NCBI RefSeq assembly: GCF_039537985.1
Contig: NZ_BAABBN010000007.1
Location: 992,001-1,056,000 of the forward strand
From: Litoribacillus peritrichatus
Lineage (GTDB): Bacteria > Pseudomonadota > Gammaproteobacteria > Pseudomonadales > Litoribrevibacteraceae
Direction of reading: 5' to 3'
Length of the DNA: 64,000 nucleotides
The translations under genes and the position numbers were made by a program. Below, one piece after another: positions 34,355-42,909 of this stretch (its first letter is position 1; each line of letters starts with the position of its first letter). The notes beneath the pieces are model-generated. The model was not told the DNA's origin. It saw only the letters and a program-made list of their open reading frames with translations, and did not search any database.

Positions 34355-36925
34355 TCAGCTGTGGTATTGGCTTAACCAGCTGATCAGTTCTTTTTTAGGC
34401 ATGGGTTTGCAGAAATAGAATCCTTGCGCAATATCACAGCCGATTTCCGTTAAGTGAGCCAGTGTTTCTTTGTCTTCAATGCCTTCTGCCACCACGTGTA
34501 AATTTAATTTATGGGACATTAAAATGGTGGTTTCGACGATAAACTGGTCTTCGTCGTTGTGAAGCAAATCCTGGATGAAGGAGCGGTCTATTTTAACTTC
34601 ATGGGCTGGCAAGTGTTTCAGGTAAGAGAGGGAAGAATAGCCGGTGCCAAAATCATCTATGGATAACTTGAGTCCTAAGTCTTTCAAACGGTTTAGGGTA
34701 TGGAGGGTGTTTTCATGATCTTCGATCATGGCGGACTCAACCACTTCCAGCGTGAATTGCTCAGCAGGAAATTGGTGCTTGTTTAACAGACCTGAAATTT
34801 TTTCGACAAAGTTGTCTTCTAATAGGTTTCTGACGGAGGCATTGACGGCCACATTTAAGGAATAACCCTGTTGGTTAAACGCTTTACCGTCCTCGAAGGC
34901 TTGATCAATGACCCACTGCGTGAGCGGTGTGATGATGCCGGTGCCTTCTGCCACATCAATGAAATGAAAGGGGCCGAGCACACCTTGTTTAGGATGATTC
35001 CAGCGAATCAGGGCTTCTACACCCACTACCTTTTGTGTGGCTAACTCTATTTTTGGGTGGTAGTAGAGTTCTAGCTCGTTGTGTTCTATGGCGTGCTTTA
35101 ATTCACCCATAAGGGTCAGCCGGGCGGAACTGTAGCGATCAATCTGATTGTCATAAATAATGCTTTCTTTTTTGTTCCGTTTTGCGGCCTTGGCGGCCAC
35201 CATGGCTTTGCGAATTAACCCTTCGGGGGTGTTGTCGTGATCCGGGCAGATGGCCACGCCGATGTGCCCGCTGAGATCCAAACGCATGTCGTTATGCAGC
35301 ATAGGTTCATGAAGTAAGTTGGTGAGTTGGTGGACGATCTGTTGAATGCTCTGTTCGGTTTGGTGTTTGAAAAACACGCCCAGACAAACGCCGTCCACCT
35401 TGGCGATGACTTTGTGGTGGCCTTCGTTATTTTTGAGTGGAATTACGTTGGGCCAATGTTGAATTTCTTCATCGTATTTGAGGATCAGGTTGATTAATAC
35501 TTCATTGCCTGTGTCGTGACCGAGGGTGTAATTGATGTCGTGAAAGTTATTCAATTGAATACAGACGGCGGAAACGCAATAGTTCATCGGATTGTTGATG
35601 TGCAGTTGTTCAAGGTGCTGCAAACAGAAGTTTCGGTTGGGCGCCTGAGTGTAGAGGTCATGCATACTTTGATGAACTAATTTGGATTCTGCCTGGCGTT
35701 GGCGTTCAAGGGCAGATAATGCGGTTTCAGTGGCTTGCTGTTTTTCAGCCCGTTCGGTGTTGATTCGGTCGGCCAAGGCCAGCGACAGAATAAGCACTTC
35801 GATGGCAACGCCTAATTGGACACTGTAGAAAGTAAAAAAGTTACTGGGGATGAAATCCAGTGAAACCAGCCCGCGTAAAATGGCGCCGACGCAGAGGGTC
35901 GTCCAGGCGGCACAGAAAAAATAAGCTCTGCGTTGTCGTTTAAATACGCCGTAAAAGCTGGTGGCAAGAATGGCAAAACTGACCAGAAAGTTAAGCAGTA
36001 TTGTGAATTTAAGCGCGTCGCTTCGGTTCCAGATTAAGGTGAACAAGACGGCGACAAAAGAGACCAGGGTAAATGCCCTGAGGATGGTATCCAGTTTGGG
36101 CGTAAACTGTTTAGTGGCTAAGAAAGAGCGGGTAAATAAACAGCCAAAAGCAAATGATAAGTTCAGAAACAAGGGGATACTGTAATTCGCAAAGCCTGGC
36201 GAATTTGGCCAGAGATATTGATAACCAAAGCCGTTGATGGCCAGGTTAGCTACGGTAATGAACCCAATGTAACTGATGTAGTAAAGGTAGCTGATGTCCC
36301 GAACCAGGAAATAAACAAAGAGGTTGTAGAAGATCATCACCAGCATGATGCCGTAGTAAATCCCAAAGCCGTAATTCTTGACATCAATTTTTTCCAGAAA
36401 AGCACTGTGATCCCAAAGCGTCAAAGGCATTTGCAGGGAGGTTGTGGTTTTTACCCGAAAGTAAACGGCGGTTATGGTGTTGGGCGGCAGTTCAATATCA
36501 AACACGAAATTGTGAGTGATGATCGGCCTTTGGTGAAAGGGCAGTTCATCTCCGGTCAGGGTTTTGTGATAGTTGCCCTGGCCATCCGGGCTGTAGACTT
36601 CAATTTGGTCGAGGAAGGGGAAGTTCAGTTCCAACAACCAGCGCTTAGTGTGGGGCAGTTGATGATCCAAAACCAATTTAAACCAGTAGGCGCTGCTGAC
36701 CTGACCAAAATTAGGAATGTCTTCGTTGGCATGAGTGAAGGCATCTGCGGGCGTGGTTAAGATATCTTCTAAGGTCAGGGGGTGTTCGGTTTCTTTCAGG
36801 TATTCCAGGTGTTGACCAACCGTGTATTTTTTCTGGTTTTCTGTGACTTGTACCGAAGCAAAGGCATTGCCGCAAGAGAAAATAAAGGTGCATAAAAGTA
36901 AGGCTTGGAAAAAACGGTTATTCAC
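34355..36925 (-). CDS. 7TM-DISM receptor with degenerate GGDEF and intact EAL
   Basis: 856 residues. After the signal peptide (~1-23) comes a periplasmic 7TMR-DISMED2 domain (~30-170), seven helices (~185-390), a GGDEF-like domain (~410-580) and an EAL domain (~600-850). The GGDEF loop is replaced by KVDGVCLGVF, so cyclase activity is not expected. The EAL site is complete: E637 in VEALIRW, the Asn of AVNAS, VESAM, SIDDFGTGYSS, VKIDRSF, VAEGIE and QGFYF. It should hydrolyse c-di-GMP in response to a periplasmic carbohydrate-like or protein-bound ligand. Start is GTG with AAGGTGAG upstream. It is flanked on both sides by orphan binding-protein genes, which may present ligands to it. Confidence 0.9.
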   Translation of the reverse strand: MNNRFFQALLLCTFIFSCGNAFASVQVTENQKKYTVGQHLEYLKETEHPLTLEDILTTPADAFTHANEDIPNFGQVSSAYWFKLVLDHQLPHTKRWLLELNFPFLDQIEVYSPDGQGNYHKTLTGDELPFHQRPIITHNFVFDIELPPNTITAVYFRVKTTTSLQMPLTLWDHSAFLEKIDVKNYGFGIYYGIMLVMIFYNLFVYFLVRDISYLYYISYIGFITVANLAINGFGYQYLWPNSPGFANYSIPLFLNLSFAFGCLFTRSFLATKQFTPKLDTILRAFTLVSFVAVLFTLIWNRSDALKFTILLNFLVSFAILATSFYGVFKRQRRAYFFCAAWTTLCVGAILRGLVSLDFIPSNFFTFYSVQLGVAIEVLILSLALADRINTERAEKQQATETALSALERQRQAESKLVHQSMHDLYTQAPNRNFCLQHLEQLHINNPMNYCVSAVCIQLNNFHDINYTLGHDTGNEVLINLILKYDEEIQHWPNVIPLKNNEGHHKVIAKVDGVCLGVFFKHQTEQSIQQIVHQLTNLLHEPMLHNDMRLDLSGHIGVAICPDHDNTPEGLIRKAMVAAKAAKRNKKESIIYDNQIDRYSSARLTLMGELKHAIEHNELELYYHPKIELATQKVVGVEALIRWNHPKQGVLGPFHFIDVAEGTGIITPLTQWVIDQAFEDGKAFNQQGYSLNVAVNASVRNLLEDNFVEKISGLLNKHQFPAEQFTLEVVESAMIEDHENTLHTLNRLKDLGLKLSIDDFGTGYSSLSYLKHLPAHEVKIDRSFIQDLLHNDEDQFIVETTILMSHKLNLHVVAEGIEDKETLAHLTEIGCDIAQGFYFCKPMPKKELISWLSQYHS

Positions 36926-37133
36926 TCAGGGACTCACCTTGGTTTTTAGTTTTGTACGCGCCGATGGGGTATGAGGCTGTGTCTGTAATAAAGGTTAGCA
37001 TCAAATATTTGTTTAGCATGCAGGCTGTTGCGTTAATCCGGTTTTCTTGCAGGGTCGTGTTTAGACTGCTATCACAGTAAGCATTCTTTGTTTTCTTATA
37101 AGGTAGCGTAAGTTGCCCTTATGACATGCGCAT

Positions 37134-37886
37134 ATGACTCTATTTTTTGACGTACTGCTTCGGTTGTTGATGTGGTTCAGCCTGATGTCCTGTTCAGTGG
37201 GGGTATTGGCTCGTGAAGTTAATGTCACTACGGTGGATTGGCCTCCGTATTACGCTGCCACGTTAAAGGATAATGGTCCTTTAGCGTCGATCACCCGTGA
37301 GGCTTTTAAGGTACGGGGGCATTCCGTCAGCATCCATTTTGTACCTTGGCAACGGGCGCTTGAAGAAGCCAAAACAGGCCGTTCTGATATGGTGTTGGGC
37401 GCTTATTCCACAGAGGAGAGGCAACGTCAGTATTTCTATTCACACAAAATATACGAAGTGAAAGACTGGGTGATTGGCTTGGCTGAAACCGGAATTAATA
37501 CCTACACTAGCTTAGAGGATCTCAAACCTTATACGTTTGGGGTGACCAGAGGGTACGCTTATTCAACCGAGTTTATGCAAGCCACTTACTTAACCCGGGA
37601 AGAGGTTCATTCGGATTTACTGAACTTGCGGAAACTGTTTGCCAAACGCATACATTTTGTTGTGATGAACACAGCGACTTTTAAAGGAACATTGCCTTTA
37701 ATTCGAGAGAACAACCGCAAGCCTTATGTCTTTTTAGCGCCGCCTTTGAGCGTAAATGGTATTTACAATATCTTTTCACGTAACGTTGAAGATTCTCCAA
37801 AGCTTGTAGAGGACTTTAATGCCGGCTTGAAGGTTATTATCGAAAATGGAACCTATGATGCGATTATAAACGCGTCGGGCATTTAA
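37134..37886 (+). CDS. Orphan periplasmic substrate-binding protein, SBP family 3 (tandem copy 1)
   Basis: 250 residues. The signal peptide is ~1-26 (ends GVLAREVN). The mature part has VTTVDWPPYYAATLKDNGPL, FVPWQRALEEAKTGRSDMV, TFGVTRGYAYSTEF and LSVNGIYNIFSRN. It is clearly homologous along its whole length to the next gene, a tandem duplication. It has no adjacent transporter genes. Its ATG lacks a good ribosome site. It is divergent from the DISM-GGDEF-EAL gene with 208 bases between the starts, so joint control is possible. Confidence 0.88.
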   Translation: MTLFFDVLLRLLMWFSLMSCSVGVLAREVNVTTVDWPPYYAATLKDNGPLASITREAFKVRGHSVSIHFVPWQRALEEAKTGRSDMVLGAYSTEERQRQYFYSHKIYEVKDWVIGLAETGINTYTSLEDLKPYTFGVTRGYAYSTEFMQATYLTREEVHSDLLNLRKLFAKRIHFVVMNTATFKGTLPLIRENNRKPYVFLAPPLSVNGIYNIFSRNVEDSPKLVEDFNAGLKVIIENGTYDAIINASGI

Positions 37887-37961
37887 ATTTTCGATTTCAG
37901 ACAACACTGGTAATGATTCACCCTGGCTCACTGGTTTGTGGTGAGTGGTTGGATGCGCATC

Positions 37962-38723
37962 ATGAAACAAATCAAGTGGTTTCTTTGGGGGGTGTTGGGG
38001 ATATGGCTGCCGTCACTTTTGTTTGCCCGGGAAGTCATGATCAGCACGGTCGATCGTCCGCCTTATATCTCCTCAGCGCTGAATGACTTTGGCCCTTTTG
38101 CTGAGATCACCCGAGCTGCATTTCTGGAGACAGGTCACACGGTGCGCATTGAGTTTTTCCCATGGATGCGGGCGTTGGAAGAAGTGAAACTGGGAAGGGT
38201 GGACATGATGTTGGCCGCCTATGACACAGCGGCCCGCAGACGCCAGTTCATTTATTCCAATCAGATTTATGAGGCCACAAATTTTGTCATTGGCCTGAAG
38301 GAGAATGGTGTAAAGGGTTATGATCAATTATCGGACCTCAGCGAGTTTACCTTTGGGGTTACCCGAGGATACGCCTACTCGAAAGAGTTTATGGCGGCGA
38401 CGGCGTTAAACCGGCAAGAAGCTCTTTCGCCACTGACAAACCTTCGTAAACTGTTTTCAAAACGTATCCACTTTGTGGTGATGGACTATGCCACTTTCAA
38501 AGAAGATCTGAAAAAAATCCCCAAAAAGGAACAGAAGCCTCATATCCTCTTAACCCCGCCGTTGAGCGTAAATGGTTTTTTTAATTTATTTTCTCGTAAT
38601 ATTGAGGATGCCCCCCAGCTGGTGGATGACTTTAATCGTGGGCTAGAGGTGATTAAGAAGAACGGCCAATACAACGCGATTATTAAACGGTTTAATGTCT
38701 CGCCCGCTCATTCAGGAGAATGA
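37962..38723 (+). CDS. Orphan periplasmic substrate-binding protein, SBP family 3 (tandem copy 2)
   Basis: 253 residues. The signal peptide is ~1-21 (ends SLLFAREV). It shares long blocks with copy 1: VTRGYAYSKEFM, NLRKLFSKRIHFVVMDYATF, PPLSVNG and FSRNIEDAPQLVDDFNRGL. Differences cluster in the ligand-cleft loops, so specificity may have shifted. In-frame starts also exist at 37938 (GTG) and 37953 (ATG); 37962 puts the signal peptide at the start, with GGAT eight bases before. It is cotranscribed with copy 1 (75-base gap) and ends against the minus-strand terminator of a 58-residue gene. Confidence 0.87.
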   Translation: MKQIKWFLWGVLGIWLPSLLFAREVMISTVDRPPYISSALNDFGPFAEITRAAFLETGHTVRIEFFPWMRALEEVKLGRVDMMLAAYDTAARRRQFIYSNQIYEATNFVIGLKENGVKGYDQLSDLSEFTFGVTRGYAYSKEFMAATALNRQEALSPLTNLRKLFSKRIHFVVMDYATFKEDLKKIPKKEQKPHILLTPPLSVNGFFNLFSRNIEDAPQLVDDFNRGLEVIKKNGQYNAIIKRFNVSPAHSGE

Positions 38724-38731
38724 AGCAGAAA

Positions 38732-38758
38732 AACGGAGCAGAGTAGTGCTGCTCCGTT
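38732..38758 (-). terminator. Terminator of the 58-residue exported-protein gene
   Basis: A perfect stem (AACGGAGCAG with its complement, arms 38732-38741 and 38749-38758, 7-base loop). On the minus strand it is followed by TTTTT. It is seven bases past the stop of the small minus-strand gene and may also end the converging binding-protein transcript. Confidence 0.8.
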
Positions 38759-38764
38759 GTGTGT

Positions 38765-38941
38765 TTACAAACGTTTTTCGAGGTTTTCCAGTTTGTGTTC
38801 AAATTCTGCCAGCTGAACAGATCGCTGAGAACTTTCCTGCTTGGTTCGAATATCTTCAGCTGCTACCAAAGGGGCTGTGATCAGGCTGCCCGCTGCCATG
38901 ACAATTCCCGCAATGTAATTACGAACGTTGGTAATTTTCAT
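38765..38941 (-). CDS. 58-residue exported peptide
   Basis: A short gene too small for common length cut-offs. It reads MKITNVRNYIAGIVMAAGSL, then ITAPLVAAEDIRTKQESSQR, then SVQLAEFEHKLENLEKRL. The signal peptide is ~1-27 (cleavage after VAA). The mature ~30 residues are charged and helical with heptad-like Leu/Ala spacing. Support: AAGGA seven bases before the ATG, a perfect terminator right after the stop, and coding-like sequence throughout. Function is unknown; the mature size and coiled-coil character recall Lpp-like or small periplasmic helical proteins. It stands alone between binding-protein genes. Confidence 0.75.
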   Translation of the reverse strand: MKITNVRNYIAGIVMAAGSLITAPLVAAEDIRTKQESSQRSVQLAEFEHKLENLEKRL

Positions 38942-39096
38942 AATTCGATCCTTCTTTATGTTATCGAGTCGTATAAGGTATGACTGACTACTTGGACAAG
39001 AGTTCTGTAAAGCCAGTGTAAAGAATGTGTACTTTTATAGTCGGTACGTGGGCCTTTAATGGGGCAAGAATCCGGAGGATCATGGCTGCTGAGTAG

Positions 39097-39969
39097 TTAT
39101 TCTTCGGGGCTTTCGAGGATTTCCGGTGGGGAAATATTGTCTCTTCCTCTGATGTAGTGAAGGGTGTATTTGCTTAGGATGGTTTCCAGTTTTTGATAAT
39201 AGTCTGGCTCTTTAAGTTGCGCTTCCAGCTCTGGTATGTGCTTAAGAAACCTGGACTTATTTGAAATGGAAATATGAAGATTACCGACTTTAATCGGTGT
39301 CGGCAGTACTGTGATTGAGCTGGAGTATCCATACAGGTTTCTTTGAAGGATTCCGATGTGTCGGCCTGTTGCCAGGAAGTCCGCTCGGCCTAAAGTTAAA
39401 AACTCAAAGGCTTGCTCTCGGGTGTTGACTCTTGAAGCGTGGGTATGATTTTCAATGAAGGAGTCAAAATCCTGACCCATACTCACCCCTCTGACCATAA
39501 CGACCTTGAGTCCTTTTAGATCATTCCATGTGGTAAACGGGAACTCTTTCCCCCAGGGGACAAAAACGGAGGTGGTGTTATGGCCCATAGGTGTCTGGAT
39601 AAAGGTGGAATATGTTTTTCTGTCATCGTTGATAAATGCACAGATATTGACATCCACCGTGCCTTTTTCAACTTTTCTTTGACAGCGCTTCCAAGGGCCC
39701 GCGTAAATATTATTTACCTTCAGTCCAATATTTTCAAAAAGCATGGCGGTCACTTCGGCACAGGCACCAAGAATTTTGCCGCCCTGTTTCCAGTTCCAGG
39801 GCGGATAATCTGGGTGGCCACAGGCAATGACTGTTTTGCTGTCGAGACTTTCCTCATGCACTTTTGTTATCTGATCTTCTGTTATCTGATCTTCCGTTAA
39901 CTGAACTTCCGTTGACCAGCAGTTAATCGTCAGTAACAGGGCGGTCACTGAAGGTAGGAATAGTTTCAT
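39097..39969 (-). CDS. Orphan periplasmic substrate-binding protein, SBP family 3, Cys-rich form
   Basis: 290 residues. The signal peptide is ~1-20. Then an acidic repeat EVQLT-EDQIT-EDQIT, coded by three 15-bp units, precedes the domain. The mature core has VIACGHPDYPPWNWKQGG, GPWKRCQRKVEKGTVDV and NICAF, with four Cys, unlike the other copies. The C-terminal tail is longer than usual (TLHYIRGRDNISPPEILE). No transporter gene is adjacent. The ribosome site is weak (GAACGACC). A 19-bp duplicated element lies in the upstream region. Confidence 0.85.
   Translation of the reverse strand: MKLFLPSVTALLLTINCWSTEVQLTEDQITEDQITKVHEESLDSKTVIACGHPDYPPWNWKQGGKILGACAEVTAMLFENIGLKVNNIYAGPWKRCQRKVEKGTVDVNICAFINDDRKTYSTFIQTPMGHNTTSVFVPWGKEFPFTTWNDLKGLKVVMVRGVSMGQDFDSFIENHTHASRVNTREQAFEFLTLGRADFLATGRHIGILQRNLYGYSSSITVLPTPIKVGNLHISISNKSRFLKHIPELEAQLKEPDYYQKLETILSKYTLHYIRGRDNISPPEILESPEE
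39866..39910. repeat. Three 15-bp tandem units inside the 39097 gene
   Basis: GTTATCTGATCTTCT, GTTATCTGATCTTCC and GTTAACTGAACTTCC run head to tail at 39866-39880, 39881-39895 and 39896-39910. They encode the pentapeptide EDQIT/EVQLT just after the signal peptide and keep the frame. Confidence 0.9.
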
Positions 39970-40015
39970 GGTCGTTCATAGACTCAGCTTCTTATAAATT
40001 AAGCATAGGTTAGAT

Positions 40016-40053
40016 TTTTAAGGCGAAAGCTTAATTTTAAGGCGAAAGCTTAA
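40016..40053. repeat. Two perfect 19-bp tandem units upstream of the 39097 gene
   Basis: TTTTAAGGCGAAAGCTTAA occurs at 40016-40034 and again at 40035-40053, followed by a further TTTTAAG. Each unit contains AAGCTT. It lies about 50 bases before the binding-protein start, where copy number could alter promoter spacing. Confidence 0.9.
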
Positions 40054-40097
40054 TTTTAAGAAAAGCATAAAACGGATTGAACGATGGCTTTCTGGCA

Positions 40098-40820
40098 TCA
40101 GTTAAAGGATGCCAACCCCTGTTTTTCTAAAATTAACGTTGCCAGATGACCGTTCTTTCTTCTGACGAATTCTGTCAATCGTTCGGGGTAGTCGGGCGGA
40201 ACCGCTTTGATGACCGAGTGCCTGATTTGCAATGCGTGATTCCAGGCTTTTAGGTGGGGAGTGTGTTGCAGAAAATTAATCTCAGTGACCCCTTGGAATA
40301 CATCAAAATATCGAAAGATGGTGCTGTAGACGCCATCGATTAACTGAAATCTGCTGCCGGAAAAATACGGACCATGAGGCGGTTTGCCTTTCTTTTGATG
40401 TGTGATTGTTTGCTCCAACTTCATTAACTTGTCTTTTATCATGCTTAATTTTGCATCGAACGTGTTGCTATCTTGCGCTGAATAAAGGCCGCTGATGTCA
40501 TTCAGAATACCCGTGCCAAACTCTATCCAGGCTCTGTGTGTTGCCTTTGTGAGTGGTTCACTGCTGTGCAGGTCGCCAGGTGTCACTTCATTTAAATATT
40601 CGGTGATCACATTGGCTTCAAACAAAATGTGTTCGTCGTTGATGATGAGCAAAGGCACTTTCCCTGAAGGTGAGATGTCATTAAACCAGTCGGGTTTGTT
40701 GGCGAGGTCGATATTCACCCGCTCATAGGGTATTCGTTTTTCTTCCAGCGCGATTACGGATCGCTGAACATATGGGCAAAGGTGGTGGCTGATCAGGGTA
40801 TATTCGGTCTGAGTGTTCAT
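40098..40820 (-). CDS. Glutathione S-transferase-like protein
   Basis: 240 residues. The thioredoxin-fold N-domain has SHHLCPYVQRSVIALEEKRI with an omega/lambda-like active-site Cys, then GKVPLLI and EANVITEYL. The helical C-domain follows from ~95. The N-domain is closely similar to the 25331 GST, but the Cys-rich tail is absent. It probably acts as a thiol transferase or glutathionyl-conjugate reductase. AAGGAG precedes the ATG. It is divergent from the LysR regulator at 41041, which probably controls it. Confidence 0.88.
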   Translation of the reverse strand: MNTQTEYTLISHHLCPYVQRSVIALEEKRIPYERVNIDLANKPDWFNDISPSGKVPLLIINDEHILFEANVITEYLNEVTPGDLHSSEPLTKATHRAWIEFGTGILNDISGLYSAQDSNTFDAKLSMIKDKLMKLEQTITHQKKGKPPHGPYFSGSRFQLIDGVYSTIFRYFDVFQGVTEINFLQHTPHLKAWNHALQIRHSVIKAVPPDYPERLTEFVRRKNGHLATLILEKQGLASFN

Positions 40821-40923
40821 GTCAGTAACTCCTTGAGCATGGTTGCATCAGAGGTACTTTATTGTTTGTATTGATGCATTGAAATCAGTAAAAAATGAAA
40901 ATCAGGTTTGCATGTTTGCAAGT

Positions 40924-40939
40924 TGGTTGCGAACAACCA
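40924..40939. promoter_or_regulatory. Inverted repeat, candidate LysR-type regulator site
   Basis: TGGTTG, CGAA, CAACCA: perfect 6-bp arms in the 220-base region between the divergent GST and LysR genes. It fits the T-N11-A LysR box in length and position. Inference only. Confidence 0.45.
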
Positions 40940-41040
40940 TTGGTTGGAGAATTCGGTTGTGTGGAATCCGGGTTCTGGAAATTTGTAAGCAACAGAGTCT
41001 GGAATGGGTTTGACGTAAAGAGATGGGGTTGGAAAACGGT

Positions 41041-41916
41041 ATGGACTGGAATGCATTAAGAACGTTTTTGGCCATTGCCCGCAATGGCTCACTGGCGGGG
41101 GCTGCACGAGAACTGCAGGTGAATCACTCGACCATTTTTCGGCGACTGAATGCGTTTGAACAACAAATTGGCAACCGGTTGTTTGATCGGCTGAACGATG
41201 GCTATCGCCTGACTCAGGCGGGCGAAGATGTATTCGTCAGAGCGGAAGCCATTGCGAATGCGTTTGATGATCTGGAACGGCAGTTGGCCGGACAGGATTT
41301 CAAGCCAAGGGGCGTCGTTAGAATCACTGCGCCAGACAACATCGCCTATCGGTTTTTACCGGAGTATTTGGCGGATTTTCAGGCAATGTATCCCGAGATA
41401 CAGGTTGAATTGATGGTGAGCAATCAGGATTTTAATTTGACTCGGCGGGAAGCCGACATCGCCATCAGGGCAACGCCTGCGCCTCCTGAACAGCTTATCG
41501 GGAAAAAAATAGCGGCCTTATCATGGAGTGTTTTTTGTTCGCCAGAATATAAAGCCAGATACGGAGCGCCAAAGGGGTTGGATGAGTTAATCGGTCATCG
41601 TTTGATTGGTGCCTCGCATGAAATGAGCTTGCTGCCCGGTTTTCAATGGCTAGAGAAGACGCATGGCGAGTACTTGGTGGCTAAATGCAACGATTTAGTG
41701 GCCATGTCTGCGTTGTCAGAAGCCGGTTATGGTTTAGCGTTTTTGCCAAACGACCAAGAGAAGGCTGAATTGCTGAAATTGTTCACGTTCGAACCGGCTC
41801 AGAAAAGCCATCTGTGGCTGCTAACACACCCGGATGCGCGGCAGGTTGCACGTATTAAATTATTAGCTGGCCATTTGGTGAATGCATTTCAAACGGATGA
41901 AAGGGTTCGGGAGTAG
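41041..41916 (+). CDS. LysR-family transcriptional regulator
   Basis: 291 residues. The N-terminal winged HTH is WNALRTFLAIARNGSLAGAA through RELQVNHSTIFRRLNAFEQQ. The LysR substrate-binding domain starts about residue 88 (GVVRITAPDNIAYRFLPEYL) and includes DIAIRATPAPPE, resembling regulators that control nearby oxidative or glutathione enzymes. ATG 41041 (MDWN) is preferred; an in-frame ATG at 41023 is also possible. It probably binds the inverted repeat near 40930 and controls the divergent GST gene and itself. Confidence 0.9.
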   Translation: MDWNALRTFLAIARNGSLAGAARELQVNHSTIFRRLNAFEQQIGNRLFDRLNDGYRLTQAGEDVFVRAEAIANAFDDLERQLAGQDFKPRGVVRITAPDNIAYRFLPEYLADFQAMYPEIQVELMVSNQDFNLTRREADIAIRATPAPPEQLIGKKIAALSWSVFCSPEYKARYGAPKGLDELIGHRLIGASHEMSLLPGFQWLEKTHGEYLVAKCNDLVAMSALSEAGYGLAFLPNDQEKAELLKLFTFEPAQKSHLWLLTHPDARQVARIKLLAGHLVNAFQTDERVRE

Positions 41917-42108
41917 CATTACCGAGCCGAATTGGCTGAAGCGTGCGCGAGGTACTTTACATCTGAAGATAGGCCGTTATTATCATGCCGTTTTTGAGCC
42001 AGCCAGATGCCTCGTCTGTTGATTGACGGTATGTCTTGCCGCGCCGAATCGCTTACGCATAAGAATAATAAAATTCGGTCTATAGTTAAAACAGAAAGCC
42101 CTGAGAGA

Positions 42109-42909
42109 ATGAGTCGTCCATTGTTAAATAAAGTTGTGAAATTCTTGTTAGCGGGTATTGTCGTTTGTCTTCACTCGGCGCTGGTGAACGCAGATGAGCT
42201 GCTGCATGTTCGACCTGCCATTCCGCCCATTGAAATTGTGACGCTTGATTACCCTCCCTACGAATACGAAGAAGACGGTGTGATAAAGGGCATTGCAGTG
42301 GATCTTGTGGAGGAGGCGTTTGACCGGCTAAACCAACCCATTAATATTCGCATGGTGCCATGGGCCAGGGCCCTTGCTTTGGTTGAAGAAGGCAAGGCCG
42401 ACGCCATATTTACTGCGTATAAAACACCTGAACGCGAGTTGTTTTGTGATTACTCAAACGAAGTATTAATTGACCAGACTGTTTCCTTGTTTGTGCGTTC
42501 GGATTCCACCATCGAATTCGATGGAAACCTCAGCTTGATGGAGGGTTATACCTTTGGGACGGTTCGGAAAATCAGTTATGGCTCCGTGTTTGATCAAGCC
42601 GTTGAACAAGGGATGATTTCACATATTGAAGAAACCCGAAGCGGCGAAAAAAATATGGCGATGTTGATTCTGAATCGGGTTGATATTCTGGTGAGCAATA
42701 AATACGGTGCGTACGACATTCTCAACAAATTGGGCCGGGAGGACGACGTCCGAGAGCTTGATCCTGAAGTTCAAACGGTACCTAGTTATTTGGCGTTTTC
42801 TAAAAAAAGAGGGTTAGGCCACATTCGGGATCAGTTCGATTTCACATTGAAAGAAATGAAAATGGATGGCACCTACCAAAAGATCATCGACGCCCACTTT
42901 GATCATTAG
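42109..42909 (+). CDS. Orphan periplasmic substrate-binding protein, SBP family 3
   Basis: 266 residues. The signal peptide is ~1-28 (ends SALVNADE). The mature core has EIVTLDYPPYEYEEDGVIKG, RMVPWARALALVEEGKADAI and the FGTVRKISYGSVFDQAV hinge. No transporter gene is near; the next gene (390 bases on) is a REC-PAS-GGDEF-EAL protein. ATG 42109 was chosen, where the signal peptide begins, over a start 102 bases upstream. GAGAGA lies just before it. Confidence 0.87.
   Translation: MSRPLLNKVVKFLLAGIVVCLHSALVNADELLHVRPAIPPIEIVTLDYPPYEYEEDGVIKGIAVDLVEEAFDRLNQPINIRMVPWARALALVEEGKADAIFTAYKTPERELFCDYSNEVLIDQTVSLFVRSDSTIEFDGNLSLMEGYTFGTVRKISYGSVFDQAVEQGMISHIEETRSGEKNMAMLILNRVDILVSNKYGAYDILNKLGREDDVRELDPEVQTVPSYLAFSKKRGLGHIRDQFDFTLKEMKMDGTYQKIIDAHFDH

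Noticed and set aside
36218..36760. 180-residue plus-strand ORF
   Set aside because: Antisense to the DISM periplasmic and membrane part; low-complexity Val/Asn-rich translation typical of a shadow frame.
38695..38983. Two plus-strand ORFs of 61 and 74 residues
   Set aside because: They cover the terminator and the antisense of the 58-residue exported gene, which has ribosome site, signal peptide and terminator.
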